A DNA stretch of 64,000 nucleotides from contig NZ_AQWN01000002.1 in the NCBI RefSeq assembly GCF_000376385.1, positions 62,115-126,114 of the forward strand, read 5' to 3'. The position numbers and the translations under genes were made by a program. The stretch is from Desulfurispora thermophila DSM 16022. GTDB lineage: Bacteria; Bacillota; Desulfotomaculia; Desulfotomaculales; Desulfurisporaceae. Within the stretch, counting starts at the first letter, position 1, and each line of letters opens with the position of its first letter. This document shows, piece after piece, positions 1-8,750 of the stretch. The notes beneath the pieces are model-generated. The model was not told where the DNA came from and made no database searches. It worked only from the letters and a program-made list of their open reading frames with translations.

Positions 1-95
1 TTATGCCCGTACTGGGCGATGTGCGGGTAATATCCGAGGCGCTGGATTTGACTTACCAGAAATTAAAAGAAGCCATGGCCGCGACAGACATGTAA
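1..95 (+). CDS. C-terminal end of an unidentified protein (partial)
   Basis: The third frame is open from the window edge to a TAA at 93-95 and encodes about 30 residues ending in EAMAATDM. The next gene's Shine-Dalgarno lies about 30 nt further on, so the two may form one transcript. The fragment is too short and too generic (a mostly helical tail) for me to assign a family. The frame choice rests only on the stop position and the tight spacing to the next gene. Confidence 0.4.
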   Translation, partial: MPVLGDVRVISEALDLTYQKLKEAMAATDM

Positions 96-141
96 TGTGC
101 ATCTGGGGAGAAAGGCCGGCCTCTCCGGGGAGGAAAAAAGC

Positions 142-1326
142 ATGTCCCTGCCTTTAGACGGCACTTTGGTGCTGGACCTGTCGCGTTTGCTGCCCGGCCC
201 GCTCTGCTCCATGTGGCTGGCTGATTTTGGTGCGGAAGTGATCAAAATAGAGCAGCCGGGCCAGGGGGACTACACCCGCTGGATGCCCCCTTTGTGTGGT
301 GACACCAGCGGGCTCTTCTTGCTATTGAACCGGAACAAAAAGAGTGTGACTCTGGATCTCAAACAGCCCCGGGGCAGGGAAGTCTTTTTGCGCCTGGTGC
401 GCGAAGCCGACGTCCTGCTGGAGGGGTTCCGTCCGGGTGTCATGGATCGTTTGGGTTTGGGTTACCGGCAACTGTCCGAGGTAAACCCGCGTCTGATCTA
501 CTGTGCCATTACAGGATACGGACAGGATGGACCGTATGCCCGGGAAGCCGGTCATGATATCAATTATATCGGGCTGGCCGGAATACTGGGGCAAACAGGT
601 ACACCCGGTGCTGACGGTGCTCCCGTGTTGCCGGCCGTGCAAATTGCCGATATCGGCGGTGGGGCCCTGCCGGCCCTGGCCGGTATCTTGCTGGGCCTGC
701 TGGCCAGGCAGCGCAGCGGGCGGGGACAGATGGTGGATGTGGCCATGCTGGACGGTGTGGTCAGCTGGTTGCCGGTGCTGCTCTGGCCTCTGGTGGCCGG
801 ACAAAAGGAGGCTCCTGGTCGGGGGAGCGGGCAATTAAACGGCGGGCTAGCCTGCTATAATGTCTACCGCTGCCGGGACGGTTCTTTTCTGGCCGTGGGA
901 GCGCTGGAACCCCAGTTTTGGCGGGAGGTGTGCCGCTGTCTGCAGCGGGAGGATTTAATTCCCCTGCAGTTTGTGTGGGAAAAGCAGGAGTGGTTGAAAA
1001 AAACGCTGCAGGAGATTTTTGCCGAACAGGACCGGAGCCATTGGCTAAGCCTGTTTCATGGGCGCGATGCCTGTGTGACACCGGTTCATGATTTAACCGA
1101 AGTACCTGCCGATCCCCAGGTGCAACACCGCGGCATGCTGTGGCAATTGGTGCACCCGCGCCTGGGGTCACTGCTTCAGCTGGGCTTGCCGCTGCAAATG
1201 CCCGCATTGCCCCGGGCGGCAGTCCAGCCGCCGCCCGATTTGGGACAACACACGGATGAGGTGCTGTCACGCTTTGGCTATACCCTCAGCGAGATAGAGC
1301 AATTCCGGAGTGAGCGCATTATTTAG
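142..1326 (+). CDS. CaiB/BaiF family CoA-transferase, alpha-methylacyl-CoA racemase-like
   Basis: This is a family III CoA-transferase/racemase of 394 aa, close to the usual length of about 400. Seen in the sequence: an N-terminal Rossmann segment with DFGAEVIKIEQP, the NRNKKSVTLDLK block, and a GHDINY motif whose Asp is residue 139. In this family the Asp at that place is catalytic, and the GHDINY form is typical of the racemase branch. The ATG at 142 is chosen over an upstream in-frame ATG at 97 because GGGGAGGAAAA lies just before it and the family begins near LPLDGTLVLDLS. A strong hairpin terminator follows directly. The substrate cannot be read from sequence; a branched acyl-CoA or an organic-acid CoA ester is possible. 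Confidence 0.85.
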   Translation: MSLPLDGTLVLDLSRLLPGPLCSMWLADFGAEVIKIEQPGQGDYTRWMPPLCGDTSGLFLLLNRNKKSVTLDLKQPRGREVFLRLVREADVLLEGFRPGVMDRLGLGYRQLSEVNPRLIYCAITGYGQDGPYAREAGHDINYIGLAGILGQTGTPGADGAPVLPAVQIADIGGGALPALAGILLGLLARQRSGRGQMVDVAMLDGVVSWLPVLLWPLVAGQKEAPGRGSGQLNGGLACYNVYRCRDGSFLAVGALEPQFWREVCRCLQREDLIPLQFVWEKQEWLKKTLQEIFAEQDRSHWLSLFHGRDACVTPVHDLTEVPADPQVQHRGMLWQLVHPRLGSLLQLGLPLQMPALPRAAVQPPPDLGQHTDEVLSRFGYTLSEIEQFRSERII

Positions 1327-1397
1327 CAGTCTGTTGTCCGGCTGGCCGGTTCCCCCGCCGGGAGAACCGGTCAGCCGTTTGGCAGACTGCTTTTTTA
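1326..1397 (+). terminator. Rho-independent terminator after the CaiB-family gene
   Basis: The outer arms GCAGTCTG (1326-1333) and CAGACTGC (1383-1390) enclose a second stem with GGCTGGCCGGTTC pairing to GAACCGGTCAGCC. A T-run follows at 1391. Confidence 0.85.
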
Positions 1398-1410
1398 TGG
1401 GGTAAAACAA

Positions 1411-1439
1411 TTGACAAAAATTTATTTTGCGGTTAAAGT
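1411..1439 (+). promoter_or_regulatory. Sigma-A promoter of the marR-RND operon
   Basis: A perfect -35 TTGACA (1411-1416) is followed after 17 bp by TAAAGT (1434-1439), a 4/6 match to the -10 consensus. AT-rich imperfect dyads (TTAAAGTTAA and ACTTAAACTTT, about 1433-1472) overlie and follow the -10. They are the natural place for MarR autoregulation, which is inference. Confidence 0.6.
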
Positions 1440-1488
1440 TAACATATCTAATTATTTATTACTTAAACTTTTATTTGAGGGATGGGCA

Positions 1489-1965
1489 GTGGAGAATAAA
1501 CAGCACCTGGAGAAAGATTTTGCACAAATGATTGACAGGCTGGATCAAGATGTGCCGGTTCTGTTTCGCAATTTTGCCGCTTACCTGTTTCCCAATTCTA
1601 AAGACGGGCTGACACATGTGCAGACGGTTATGCTCAAGTTGCTTTATTATGAAGGTTCGCAGACGGTATCCGAAATTGCTGATTTCATGGGGGTGACCAT
1701 GGCGGCGGTATCCAGCTTGACCGACCGCCTGCTGAAAAACAAATTGATTACCAGGGAAAGGAGTGAAAAAGACCGCCGGGTGGTAATTATATCCCTTACG
1801 GCCGAGGGCCGGGAGCTGATCCAGCTTTTCTTGCAGGAGAGACGGCGCAAGTTGCAAAGGTTGCTGGAGGAGCTGGGTTGGGAAAAGTCCGAGCAATTGC
1901 TTGCGGTGGTTGCCGACCTGCGGGCGGCGCTGGAAAAGCTGCAGGGGGCGGCGGGGTTGAAGTAA
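1489..1965 (+). CDS. MarR family transcriptional regulator
   Basis: A 158-aa winged-helix regulator. Typical MarR features are the HTH stretch TVSEIADFMGVTMAAVSSLTDRLL and the wing KNKLITRERSEKDRRVVIISLT, then C-terminal dimerisation helices. The start is the GTG at 1489, preceded by GAGGG at 1476-1480. The longer frame back to a TTG at 1411 is rejected because that TTG belongs to a good -35 box and the extra 26 residues are atypical. It is the first gene of an operon with the RND adaptor and pump, so it is very likely their local repressor, relieved by a hydrophobic ligand. The ligand is unknown. Confidence 0.85.
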   Translation: MENKQHLEKDFAQMIDRLDQDVPVLFRNFAAYLFPNSKDGLTHVQTVMLKLLYYEGSQTVSEIADFMGVTMAAVSSLTDRLLKNKLITRERSEKDRRVVIISLTAEGRELIQLFLQERRRKLQRLLEELGWEKSEQLLAVVADLRAALEKLQGAAGLK

Positions 1966-2052
1966 CCGTGGCCAAGGCAGTGAAGCGGTGCGTCCGGGAG
2001 GGCGAATATTTGTAAAATATTAATGCTGGCAAGGAAGGTGAGCTGTTTTTCC

Positions 2053-3294
2053 ATGGAAAACAAGGCAGACAAAAATACCAGCCCGGTGCCGGAAAACTCT
2101 GCCGGTAGGGCTGGTGGCAGGAGTGGCAAAAAGCGCTGGTTGATCGGAGCAGGTATTCTGGTGCTGCTATTGCTGGTGGGGTTGCCTCTCCTGCGCATGT
2201 CCGGCAAGTCCAAACCGGGCGGCTCGGAATCAGTGGAGCAGGCTTTGCCGGTGGAAGTGGCGGAGGCCAAAGTGATGCCGCTGGGCGAAGCGGTGAGCAT
2301 AGCCGGTACGGTGGCCCCTTTTAAAGAAGTGGCGGTGATTCCCAAAACGCCGGGCCGGGTGGCCGCGGTACCGGTTAGTGTGGGGCAGAAAGTGCAGGCC
2401 GGTCAGGTGCTGGTGGAGCTGGATAAAGTGGACATGGAAATTGCCCTGCAACAGCAAGAAGCGGCTCTGGCCAATGCGGTGGCCAACCAGCTACAGGCCC
2501 AGACCAACTACGATAATGCTGTGGCCAATTTTGACCGGATGCAAAAGCTTTATGCTGAAGGGGCCATTTCCCAGAGCCAGTTGGAACAGGCCAAGGCGCA
2601 GCTCTCGGCCGCAACCAGTGCAAAAAACAGCATTGCTGCGCAAATACGGCAGATGCAGGCGGCGGTGGCCAGTATGCGCCAGAAGTTGGCCGACACCACG
2701 GTAACTTCGCCCATCAGCGGTGTGGTGAGCAAGGTAAATGTAGAGCCGGGCGAAATGGCTTCCCAGCAAGCGCCGGTGGTAGTGGTAATCCAGGAACAAC
2801 CGTTGCTGGTCAAAGCCAACCTGCCGGAAAATGTGGTGGGTGGCGTGCAAATCAATCAGTCGGTTGATGTGTTTGTTTCCGCTACGAACAAGACTTATCA
2901 GGGACAAGTGTATACCCTGGCACCCCAGGCCGATGCAGTGAGCAAGGCGTACCCGGTGGAAGTGAAGCTGGAACAAGCAGAAGATGTCAAGCCGGGTATG
3001 GCTGCCGAGTTGCGCATCAGCACCCGGCAACTGGCCAACGCCCTGGCTGTGCCTGCCGATGCCGTGCTGGAACAGGACGGCACCAGCGTGCTCTTTGTGG
3101 TGGAAAATAATGTCGCCCGGCAGCGCAAGGTGAAGATCGGTCTGGTGGGCAGCGGCTACATGCAGGTTGTCAGCGGGCTAAAAGAAGGTGAAACCGTGGT
3201 GGTGAAAGGTAACCGCCTGCTGGTGGATGGGGCGCGGGTGAAAATTGAAGGCCATTATCAGCAGCCTGCGTCCGGCGGGGGTGGCCGTGATTGA
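2053..3294 (+). CDS. RND efflux periplasmic-adaptor-type subunit (HlyD/AcrA family)
   Basis: A 413-aa membrane-fusion protein. There is one N-terminal membrane anchor (LIGAGILVLLLLVGLPLL), then a lipoyl half-motif (VAAVPVSVGQKVQAGQVLVE), an Ala/Gln-rich coiled-coil hairpin at roughly residues 125-205, the second lipoyl half (DTTVTSPISGVVSKVNVEPG), and beta-barrel and membrane-proximal domains. The ATG at 2053 follows AAGGAAGGTGAG. The stop overlaps the start of the pump gene, so the two are translationally coupled. No outer-membrane channel gene is nearby, which fits a single-membrane cell in which adaptor and pump act at the cytoplasmic membrane. Confidence 0.85.
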   Translation: MENKADKNTSPVPENSAGRAGGRSGKKRWLIGAGILVLLLLVGLPLLRMSGKSKPGGSESVEQALPVEVAEAKVMPLGEAVSIAGTVAPFKEVAVIPKTPGRVAAVPVSVGQKVQAGQVLVELDKVDMEIALQQQEAALANAVANQLQAQTNYDNAVANFDRMQKLYAEGAISQSQLEQAKAQLSAATSAKNSIAAQIRQMQAAVASMRQKLADTTVTSPISGVVSKVNVEPGEMASQQAPVVVVIQEQPLLVKANLPENVVGGVQINQSVDVFVSATNKTYQGQVYTLAPQADAVSKAYPVEVKLEQAEDVKPGMAAELRISTRQLANALAVPADAVLEQDGTSVLFVVENNVARQRKVKIGLVGSGYMQVVSGLKEGETVVVKGNRLLVDGARVKIEGHYQQPASGGGGRD

Positions 3295-6200
3295 AAATAG
3301 CCGACTTTTCCGTGCAGCGCCCCGTGGCCATTTCCATGGTGATTATTGCTTTGGTGCTGGTAGGCCTGGTGGCGCTGCCCATGCTGCGGGTGGATCTCTA
3401 TCCCGATATGGAGCTGCCGGTGGCCCTGGTGACAACCAGCTATGAAGGTGCGGCACCGGCCGAGGTGGAAAAATTGGTTACCCGTCCGCTGGAGTCGGCA
3501 CTGGCGACTGTGAACAATGTAAAGGAAATCGTTTCATATTCCCAGTCCGGGGTTTCCCAGGTGGTCATTCGCTTCAACTGGGGGACGGACATGGATCAGG
3601 CTGCCCTGGATATGCGGGACAAGGTGGACCTGGTGCGCGGTGTTCTGCCTTCCGAGGTCAAGTCTCCCCGGGTGCTCAAACTGGATCCCAACAGTTTCCC
3701 CATTCTACAGTACGCCCTTACCGGGCCCGACATTGAGGAAGTCAAGCGGGTAGCCGAGGATATTGTCAAGCCCCGCCTGGAGCGCGTATCGGGCGTGGCT
3801 TCGGTCACGGTAAGCGGTGGTAAAACGCGGGAAATCAAGGTGGTTCTGGACCCGGCCCGCCTGGAAAGCTATGGCCTGACCGTTAGCCAGGTCAGCCAGT
3901 TGCTGGCGGCGGAGAATATATCGGGCAGTGCCGGAACCACGGTGCGGGGCAGTACCGACCTGGCCATCCGGGTGGTGGGTGAGTACAAAAAGGCCAGGGA
4001 CCTGGCCGGGCTGCCGCTCAATTTGCCCGGTGGCGGCACTGTGCGCCTGGGGGACATTGCCACCATCCAGGATGACTTCAAAAAACAGACCCAGCTCAGC
4101 TATGTGAATGGCCGTCCTTCCGTGGCCCTGGATGTACTTAAAGTGTCGGGCAGCAATACGGTGCAGGTGGCCGGCCGGGTGAAAGAACGGGTGGCCCAGA
4201 TTAACAAGGAAATGCCGCCCGGCATCAAGCTGGTCATGGTCATGGACCTGTCCAAATTCATCAGCGACTCCATCAACAACGTTACCCGGCACGCAGTTTT
4301 GGGTGGTTTGCTGGCCGTGGTAGTGCTGTATCTTTTTTTGCGCAGTTTTCGCAGCACGCTGGTGGTGGCGCTGGTTATCCCCATTTCTATCATTGCCACC
4401 TTCAGTATGATGTATTTCGGCGGCCAGACCATCAATTTGCTCTCCCTGGGTGGCCTGGCGCTGGGCCTGGGCTCGCTGGTGGACTTCTCCGTGGTGGTGT
4501 TGGAGAGTATATATCGTTACCGGCAAAACGGTTATGGGGTGATTGATGCGGCCCGGCAGGGCACGGCCGAAGTGGGCAATGCCGTGTTTGCTTCGGCGCT
4601 GGCCCAGGTGGTGGTATTTTTGCCCATTGTCTTTGTCCAGGGGTTGGCCGGAATTTTGTTCGGCCCGCTGGCCCTGACAGTGAGCTTTTCCCACCTGGCG
4701 GCGCTGTTTGCTGCCTTGACTCTGGTGCCCATGTTGGCCTCCCGCCTGCTGCGCCGGGTGGCGCCGGTTGACGAAGAACCGGCTTCTGTTCCTCCGCCGT
4801 CGTCCGGCCGGCAACGGATTATCTACTGGCTACACCTGCCCTCCTGGCATTTCACCCGTGTTTTTGCCAGTTTATCCCGCCACTACGGTCGCCTGTTGGC
4901 CTGGTGTTTGGGACACCGCAAGCGGGTAGTGCTGACGGCATTAGCTTTGCTGGTGGGGGCGCTGGCCCTGTTGCCGCTGGTGGGCATGGAGTTCATGCCC
5001 GTCATGGATCAGGGCGAAATACAAGTTACTATAGAATTGCCGCCCGGATCACAACTGGCGGAAACCGGGCGCATAGCCAGCCGGGTGGAGGATATTGTGA
5101 GCGACCTGCCGGAAACCGAAACGGTATTCACCCGTTTGGGCAGCGGTGGCAGTTTTGCCATGCTGGGCGGGGGCAACACCGACCAGGCTATGTTGATAGT
5201 GAAATTAAAGCCCCGCGTACAGCGGAAGCTGAGCACGGAGCAGGTAGTGGATTTGATAAGAGGCAAAACTGCGCGCATTGCCGGGGCGGAGATTACCGTA
5301 AAAGTGAATGATACCAATGGCGGGCGTCAGGGCAAACCCATCAGCATCATGGTGCGGGGCGACGATATGGAAACGTTGCGCCAGCTGGGCGCTGTTCTGC
5401 AGAGCCGGGTAGCGGCCATTGAGGGCACGCGAAATGTGACCACCAATATGGAAAAGGCCGTGCCGGAAATAAACGTAACTGTAGACCGCCAGCGGGCCGG
5501 ATTGTACGGACTGTCTGCCGGACAGGTGCTGGCGGCGGTGCGTACAGCGTTTGATGGTCAGGTGGTTTCCCGCCTGCGCACGGGTGAGGATGAAGTGGAC
5601 ATCCGCCTGATGTTTCCGGCTCAGTATCGCCTTGACCCCAATCGCCTGGCCGGGCTGATGCTCAATACGCCCACCGGTGCCAAAGTGGCGGTGGGGGAGG
5701 TGGCCGACATCTCGGTACAGGACGCGCCCCAGACCATCATGCGCTACAACCAGTCCCGCCTTTTAAACGTGGAGGCCGAGATTGCCGGCCGGCCTCTGGG
5801 TGATGTCAACCGCGATGTGCAGGCGCTGATGAAAGGAATTAAACTGCCGCCCGGTTATACCTATGAGATCAGCGGGGAAGCCCAGGAGATGCAGGAATCA
5901 TTTGGTAATCTATTCCTGGCCCTGCTCTTATCCGTAGTGCTGGTCTATATGGTGATGGCCTTTTTGTTTGAGTCGCTTTTCTATCCCTTTGTGATTATGT
6001 TTTCCTTGCCACCGACCATTGTGGGGGTGGTGGTGGGCCTGCTGCTCACCGGGTACCATTTGAGCGTGGTGGCACTGATTGGCTTAATCATGCTGGTTGG
6101 TATTGTGGTTAACAATGCCATTGTGCTGGTGGATTATATTAACAAGCTGCGCCGGCAGGGAATGGAGCGCAACCAGGCCATAATGCAGGCCGGTCCGGTG

Positions 6201-6455
6201 CGCCTGAGGCCCATATTGATGACCACACTGTCCACCGTGCTGGCTCTCTTACCCATGGCCTTTGGTGGCGGCGAGGGCTCGGAGGGGCGGGCCCCCCTGG
6301 CCGTGGTGGTGGCCTTCGGTTTGACCTTTTCCACTTTGATTACTCTGGTGTTGGTGCCCGTGGTCTACACCATCTTTGACGACCTGGGCGCCGGAATTCG
6401 CCGCCGCTTGGGCGGCACCCGGGCAGTGGAGCAAACGGCTAATACTACAGCGTAA
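3291..6455 (+). CDS. RND multidrug/lipophile efflux transporter (AcrB/SwrC-like)
   Basis: A full-length 1054-aa RND pump with the canonical N-terminus FSVQRPVAISM, 12 predicted membrane helices in two repeated halves and two large extracytoplasmic loops. It starts with TTG inside the adaptor stop codon (ATTGA overlap). In the proton-relay helix the sequence is LGSLVDFSVVVLESIYR: the first Asp (residue 398) is present but the second acidic position of AcrB is Phe. Related Gram-positive pumps often have Asn there, so function is plausible with altered coupling. The other family block GIVVNNAIVLVDYIN is intact. Substrates are likely hydrophobic compounds, and control is likely by the upstream MarR protein. 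Confidence 0.9.
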   Translation: MKIADFSVQRPVAISMVIIALVLVGLVALPMLRVDLYPDMELPVALVTTSYEGAAPAEVEKLVTRPLESALATVNNVKEIVSYSQSGVSQVVIRFNWGTDMDQAALDMRDKVDLVRGVLPSEVKSPRVLKLDPNSFPILQYALTGPDIEEVKRVAEDIVKPRLERVSGVASVTVSGGKTREIKVVLDPARLESYGLTVSQVSQLLAAENISGSAGTTVRGSTDLAIRVVGEYKKARDLAGLPLNLPGGGTVRLGDIATIQDDFKKQTQLSYVNGRPSVALDVLKVSGSNTVQVAGRVKERVAQINKEMPPGIKLVMVMDLSKFISDSINNVTRHAVLGGLLAVVVLYLFLRSFRSTLVVALVIPISIIATFSMMYFGGQTINLLSLGGLALGLGSLVDFSVVVLESIYRYRQNGYGVIDAARQGTAEVGNAVFASALAQVVVFLPIVFVQGLAGILFGPLALTVSFSHLAALFAALTLVPMLASRLLRRVAPVDEEPASVPPPSSGRQRIIYWLHLPSWHFTRVFASLSRHYGRLLAWCLGHRKRVVLTALALLVGALALLPLVGMEFMPVMDQGEIQVTIELPPGSQLAETGRIASRVEDIVSDLPETETVFTRLGSGGSFAMLGGGNTDQAMLIVKLKPRVQRKLSTEQVVDLIRGKTARIAGAEITVKVNDTNGGRQGKPISIMVRGDDMETLRQLGAVLQSRVAAIEGTRNVTTNMEKAVPEINVTVDRQRAGLYGLSAGQVLAAVRTAFDGQVVSRLRTGEDEVDIRLMFPAQYRLDPNRLAGLMLNTPTGAKVAVGEVADISVQDAPQTIMRYNQSRLLNVEAEIAGRPLGDVNRDVQALMKGIKLPPGYTYEISGEAQEMQESFGNLFLALLLSVVLVYMVMAFLFESLFYPFVIMFSLPPTIVGVVVGLLLTGYHLSVVALIGLIMLVGIVVNNAIVLVDYINKLRRQGMERNQAIMQAGPVRLRPILMTTLSTVLALLPMAFGGGEGSEGRAPLAVVVAFGLTFSTLITLVLVPVVYTIFDDLGAGIRRRLGGTRAVEQTANTTA

Positions 6456-6538
6456 ACTAGCGGGTGTGCTTTTCCTGAGCGAGCCCGTCTGTAGACAAGT
6501 TGCAAAAATTAAGCAGTAGTATTAAAAACGCCAAAAAA

Positions 6539-6573
6539 AGCGGTGCCCTGCTTGTGCAGGGTGCCGCTTTTTT
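6539..6573. terminator. Bidirectional terminator between convergent genes
   Basis: The stem AGCGGTGCCCTGC / GCAGGGTGCCGCT has a 4-nt loop. A-run on the left and T-run on the right let it work for both the RND operon and the minus-strand ATPase gene. Confidence 0.8.
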
Positions 6574-6587
6574 GTATCCGGGATAAC

Positions 6588-7151
6588 TTAGTGCCGTTTA
6601 ATTTCAAAGCCGATCTTTTCCTTGACCACCTTCACCCGGGTGGCCAGGTCGCCCCTGACCACCACATAGGGCACGTTCATAATGTCCAGGAAGTTTTTAA
6701 TCTTCTGATCCAGCAGCACGGCGAAATCCTCATCCTGGTAGCGTACGCCGTCCTTTTCCAGGGCGAATTCGCGCGGCACATAAAAAATTTCGTAACCGGG
6801 CAGGTCCTTCATGGCCCATTCATACAACTTCATCAGGGCGTAGACCTCTTTGGGGTCTTTGAAATTGCAACTGATCAAGCCGTAAACATAGTTTAATATG
6901 GTGGCGTTGTCACAGAAAATGATATCGCAATGGGAGAGCTCTTCTTCCCGTTGCTTTTGCCCTTCGTAGAGCAAGAATTGCTCAAAAATGCTGCTGGGTA
7001 CGCCGTAGCGCACAATGTAGCTGCGGGCGAATTCCAAACAAACATCCGAGATGTAGCCAGCCAGGCTGTACTCAACGTCCAGTTGCTTGACCAAAGTGGT
7101 CTTGCCGGTGCCCGGACCGCCGACAATAGCTATTTTTTTCGGGGGTGCCAT
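6588..7151 (-). CDS. AAA_28-type P-loop ATPase/kinase (NadR-like nucleotide-binding fold)
   Basis: A 187-aa protein with a Walker A motif near the N-terminus (VGGPGTGKTT). A second acidic motif (CDIIFCDNA) is probably Walker B. The rest resembles the small kinase-like ATPases related to the ribosylnicotinamide kinase domain of NadR. The ATG at 7151 is preceded on the minus strand by GAGGTGATCC. It lies 31 nt downstream of the FMN dehydrogenase gene and is probably cotranscribed with it. The substrate is unknown: a nucleoside or small-molecule kinase role is family-level inference. Confidence 0.7.
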   Translation of the reverse strand: MAPPKKIAIVGGPGTGKTTLVKQLDVEYSLAGYISDVCLEFARSYIVRYGVPSSIFEQFLLYEGQKQREEELSHCDIIFCDNATILNYVYGLISCNFKDPKEVYALMKLYEWAMKDLPGYEIFYVPREFALEKDGVRYQDEDFAVLLDQKIKNFLDIMNVPYVVVRGDLATRVKVVKEKIGFEIKRH

Positions 7152-7182
7152 TGGATCACCTCATGGTTATGAATGTCCAGTT

Positions 7183-8196
7183 TTAAGCCAGGACGTGCGG
7201 GCTGATGTCGCTTAAGCTGGCACATCCGGTCAAAATCATGGCCTGCTTGAGTTCTGCGGTGTACTTTTCCAGATAAAGGCGCACGCCCTCTGTGCCGCCG
7301 CCTACAGCAGCCACGGCCAGCGGTCTGCCCACCAATACGGCCTTTGCTCCCAGGGCCAGCAGTTTTAACACATCCACCCCGCTGCGCACGCCGCCGTCGG
7401 CCAGCACAGTGATGCTGTGGCCCACGGCTTCCACTATGGCCGGTAAGACTTCGGCTGCTCCCGGGGTGTGGTCCAGGATGCGACCACCGTGGTTGGAAAC
7501 CACAATGGCAGCGGCACCGGCCTCGGCAGCCAGCCGCGCTTCGTCCACTGTCATAATTCCTTTGATGATGAAGGGTAGACTTGTGCTTTGCACCAGTTCC
7601 CTAAGTTCGTCCGGTGTTTTGGGGCCCACCGGTTGACCGAAAAGAGCCATGGTTACCAGTCCGGCGCCGTCGATATCAATGCCCACGGCCCGCGCGCCGG
7701 CTTCTTCCGCCAGACGGAGGCGCTTTATTATCTCCTCCTGGGAGCGCGGCTTGATAAAAGCTATGCCGTGGCCACCCTGTTCCCGGATGGCGGCAAGGCC
7801 GGAATCGTAAAACTGCGGGTCGCCGCCGTCACCACAGCATCCTATGCTGCCGGCCTCTCTGGCTCCGGCCATGATATGGCTGATGAACTGGCTTTCCGTC
7901 AGGGCCCCACCCATGTTATAGGAAACGCCGGTCATGGGTGCGGCCAGCACCGGCGTGGCCAGTTCCAGACCCAATATGTGACAGCTTGTCTGCGGGGCGG
8001 TGACGCTGTGTATTGTGCGCATATTTAATCTGTATCTGGCCAGGGCGCTCAAGTTGTTCTGAAAAGCTGCGCCGCTGCCTGTACCACCCATGCCCGGTAC
8101 CTGTCCGGCGCATGCCTTGCCATTGCAGACCGGACAGACTGCGCAATAGCCTTTCATACGCTCGCGGGCCAGTTGCCTGATTTCTTTAATATCCAA
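7183..8196 (-). CDS. FMN-dependent alpha-hydroxy acid dehydrogenase family protein
   Basis: A 337-aa TIM-barrel flavoenzyme related to lactate/glycolate oxidases. Visible motifs are the catalytic SNHGGR, the FMN phosphate-binding ADGGVRSGVDVLKLLALGA and LVGRPLA. It starts with TTG at 8196, preceded by AAGGAGATGA at good spacing. An N-terminal Cys cluster (CAVCPVCNGKAC, about residues 18-29) is absent from classical lactate oxidases and occurs in an anaerobe-associated branch. It could bind metal or an Fe-S cluster. In an anaerobe the likely role is 2-hydroxy acid oxidation with a non-oxygen acceptor; the exact substrate is unknown. Confidence 0.8.
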   Translation of the reverse strand: MDIKEIRQLARERMKGYCAVCPVCNGKACAGQVPGMGGTGSGAAFQNNLSALARYRLNMRTIHSVTAPQTSCHILGLELATPVLAAPMTGVSYNMGGALTESQFISHIMAGAREAGSIGCCGDGGDPQFYDSGLAAIREQGGHGIAFIKPRSQEEIIKRLRLAEEAGARAVGIDIDGAGLVTMALFGQPVGPKTPDELRELVQSTSLPFIIKGIMTVDEARLAAEAGAAAIVVSNHGGRILDHTPGAAEVLPAIVEAVGHSITVLADGGVRSGVDVLKLLALGAKAVLVGRPLAVAAVGGGTEGVRLYLEKYTAELKQAMILTGCASLSDISPHVLA

Positions 8197-8351
8197 GCTG
8201 TCATCTCCTTTGTGTAAAGTAATATTTTATTATTCTGCTTTAGAAACCGCTATTCCTGCTGCTCATTTTGTAAAGCAGATTTTCCGAGGCAGGAATATGG
8301 TGTGGCAGGGCGAATTCTAAACATATTAAAGAATTTTTTGAGGTGACGGCT

Positions 8352-8747
8352 ATGCAGCCGGGGTTGTGCCTGTTTTTGCTCTGTGACCATGTTGCTTTGA
8401 ACCATGGCAAATATAACCTGCAAGGGGTTTTTTACCGGGTGCACGCCAAAAGCTATCCCTGCCGCCATGCCTGCTACGTGGTGCTGGGTTGGTATGGTCG
8501 TCAGGGGCAGCACTTATTTACGCTGCGTTTTTGGGCTCCCGATCAGCAGCACCTATTATTGGAAATAAAATCCTATCCCTTTCATTTTACCGACGACCGG
8601 CCATATGTCTATTTCCCTGTCAGGGCTGAGCTGCCGTTGTTTGGTGATGGTACATACTGGTTTGAAGTATTGCTCAACGACCAGCAGCAGGGGCTTTTTC
8701 CTCTGCTGGTGCAAACTATGCTGCCGGGCGGTTCTTTGCTCCAATAG
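8352..8747 (+). CDS. Hypothetical protein, resembles the DUF6941 group
   Basis: A 131-aa soluble protein. An N-terminal strand-rich segment (CLFLLCDHVALNHGKYNLQGVF) and a C-terminal YWFEVLLNDQQ stretch resemble small phage-like or orphan proteins grouped as DUF6941. The match is from memory of the pattern only. The ATG at 8352 is preferred over an in-frame GTG at 8343 because GAGGTGA at 8340-8346 serves the ATG. It ends 3 nt before the convergent stop of the aldehyde oxidoreductase gene. No function can be stated. Confidence 0.6.
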   Translation: MQPGLCLFLLCDHVALNHGKYNLQGVFYRVHAKSYPCRHACYVVLGWYGRQGQHLFTLRFWAPDQQHLLLEIKSYPFHFTDDRPYVYFPVRAELPLFGDGTYWFEVLLNDQQQGLFPLLVQTMLPGGSLLQ

Positions 8748-8750
8748 CCT

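Noticed and set aside
1411-1488. Longer MarR protein starting at TTG 1411
   Set aside because: The TTG belongs to a perfect -35 TTGACA. GTG 1489 has a Shine-Dalgarno and gives the normal family length.
3705-4814. Long minus-strand open frame of 369 codons
   Set aside because: It lies fully inside the RND pump gene, is His/Gln-rich in a way typical of antisense frames of GC-rich genes, and has no RBS.
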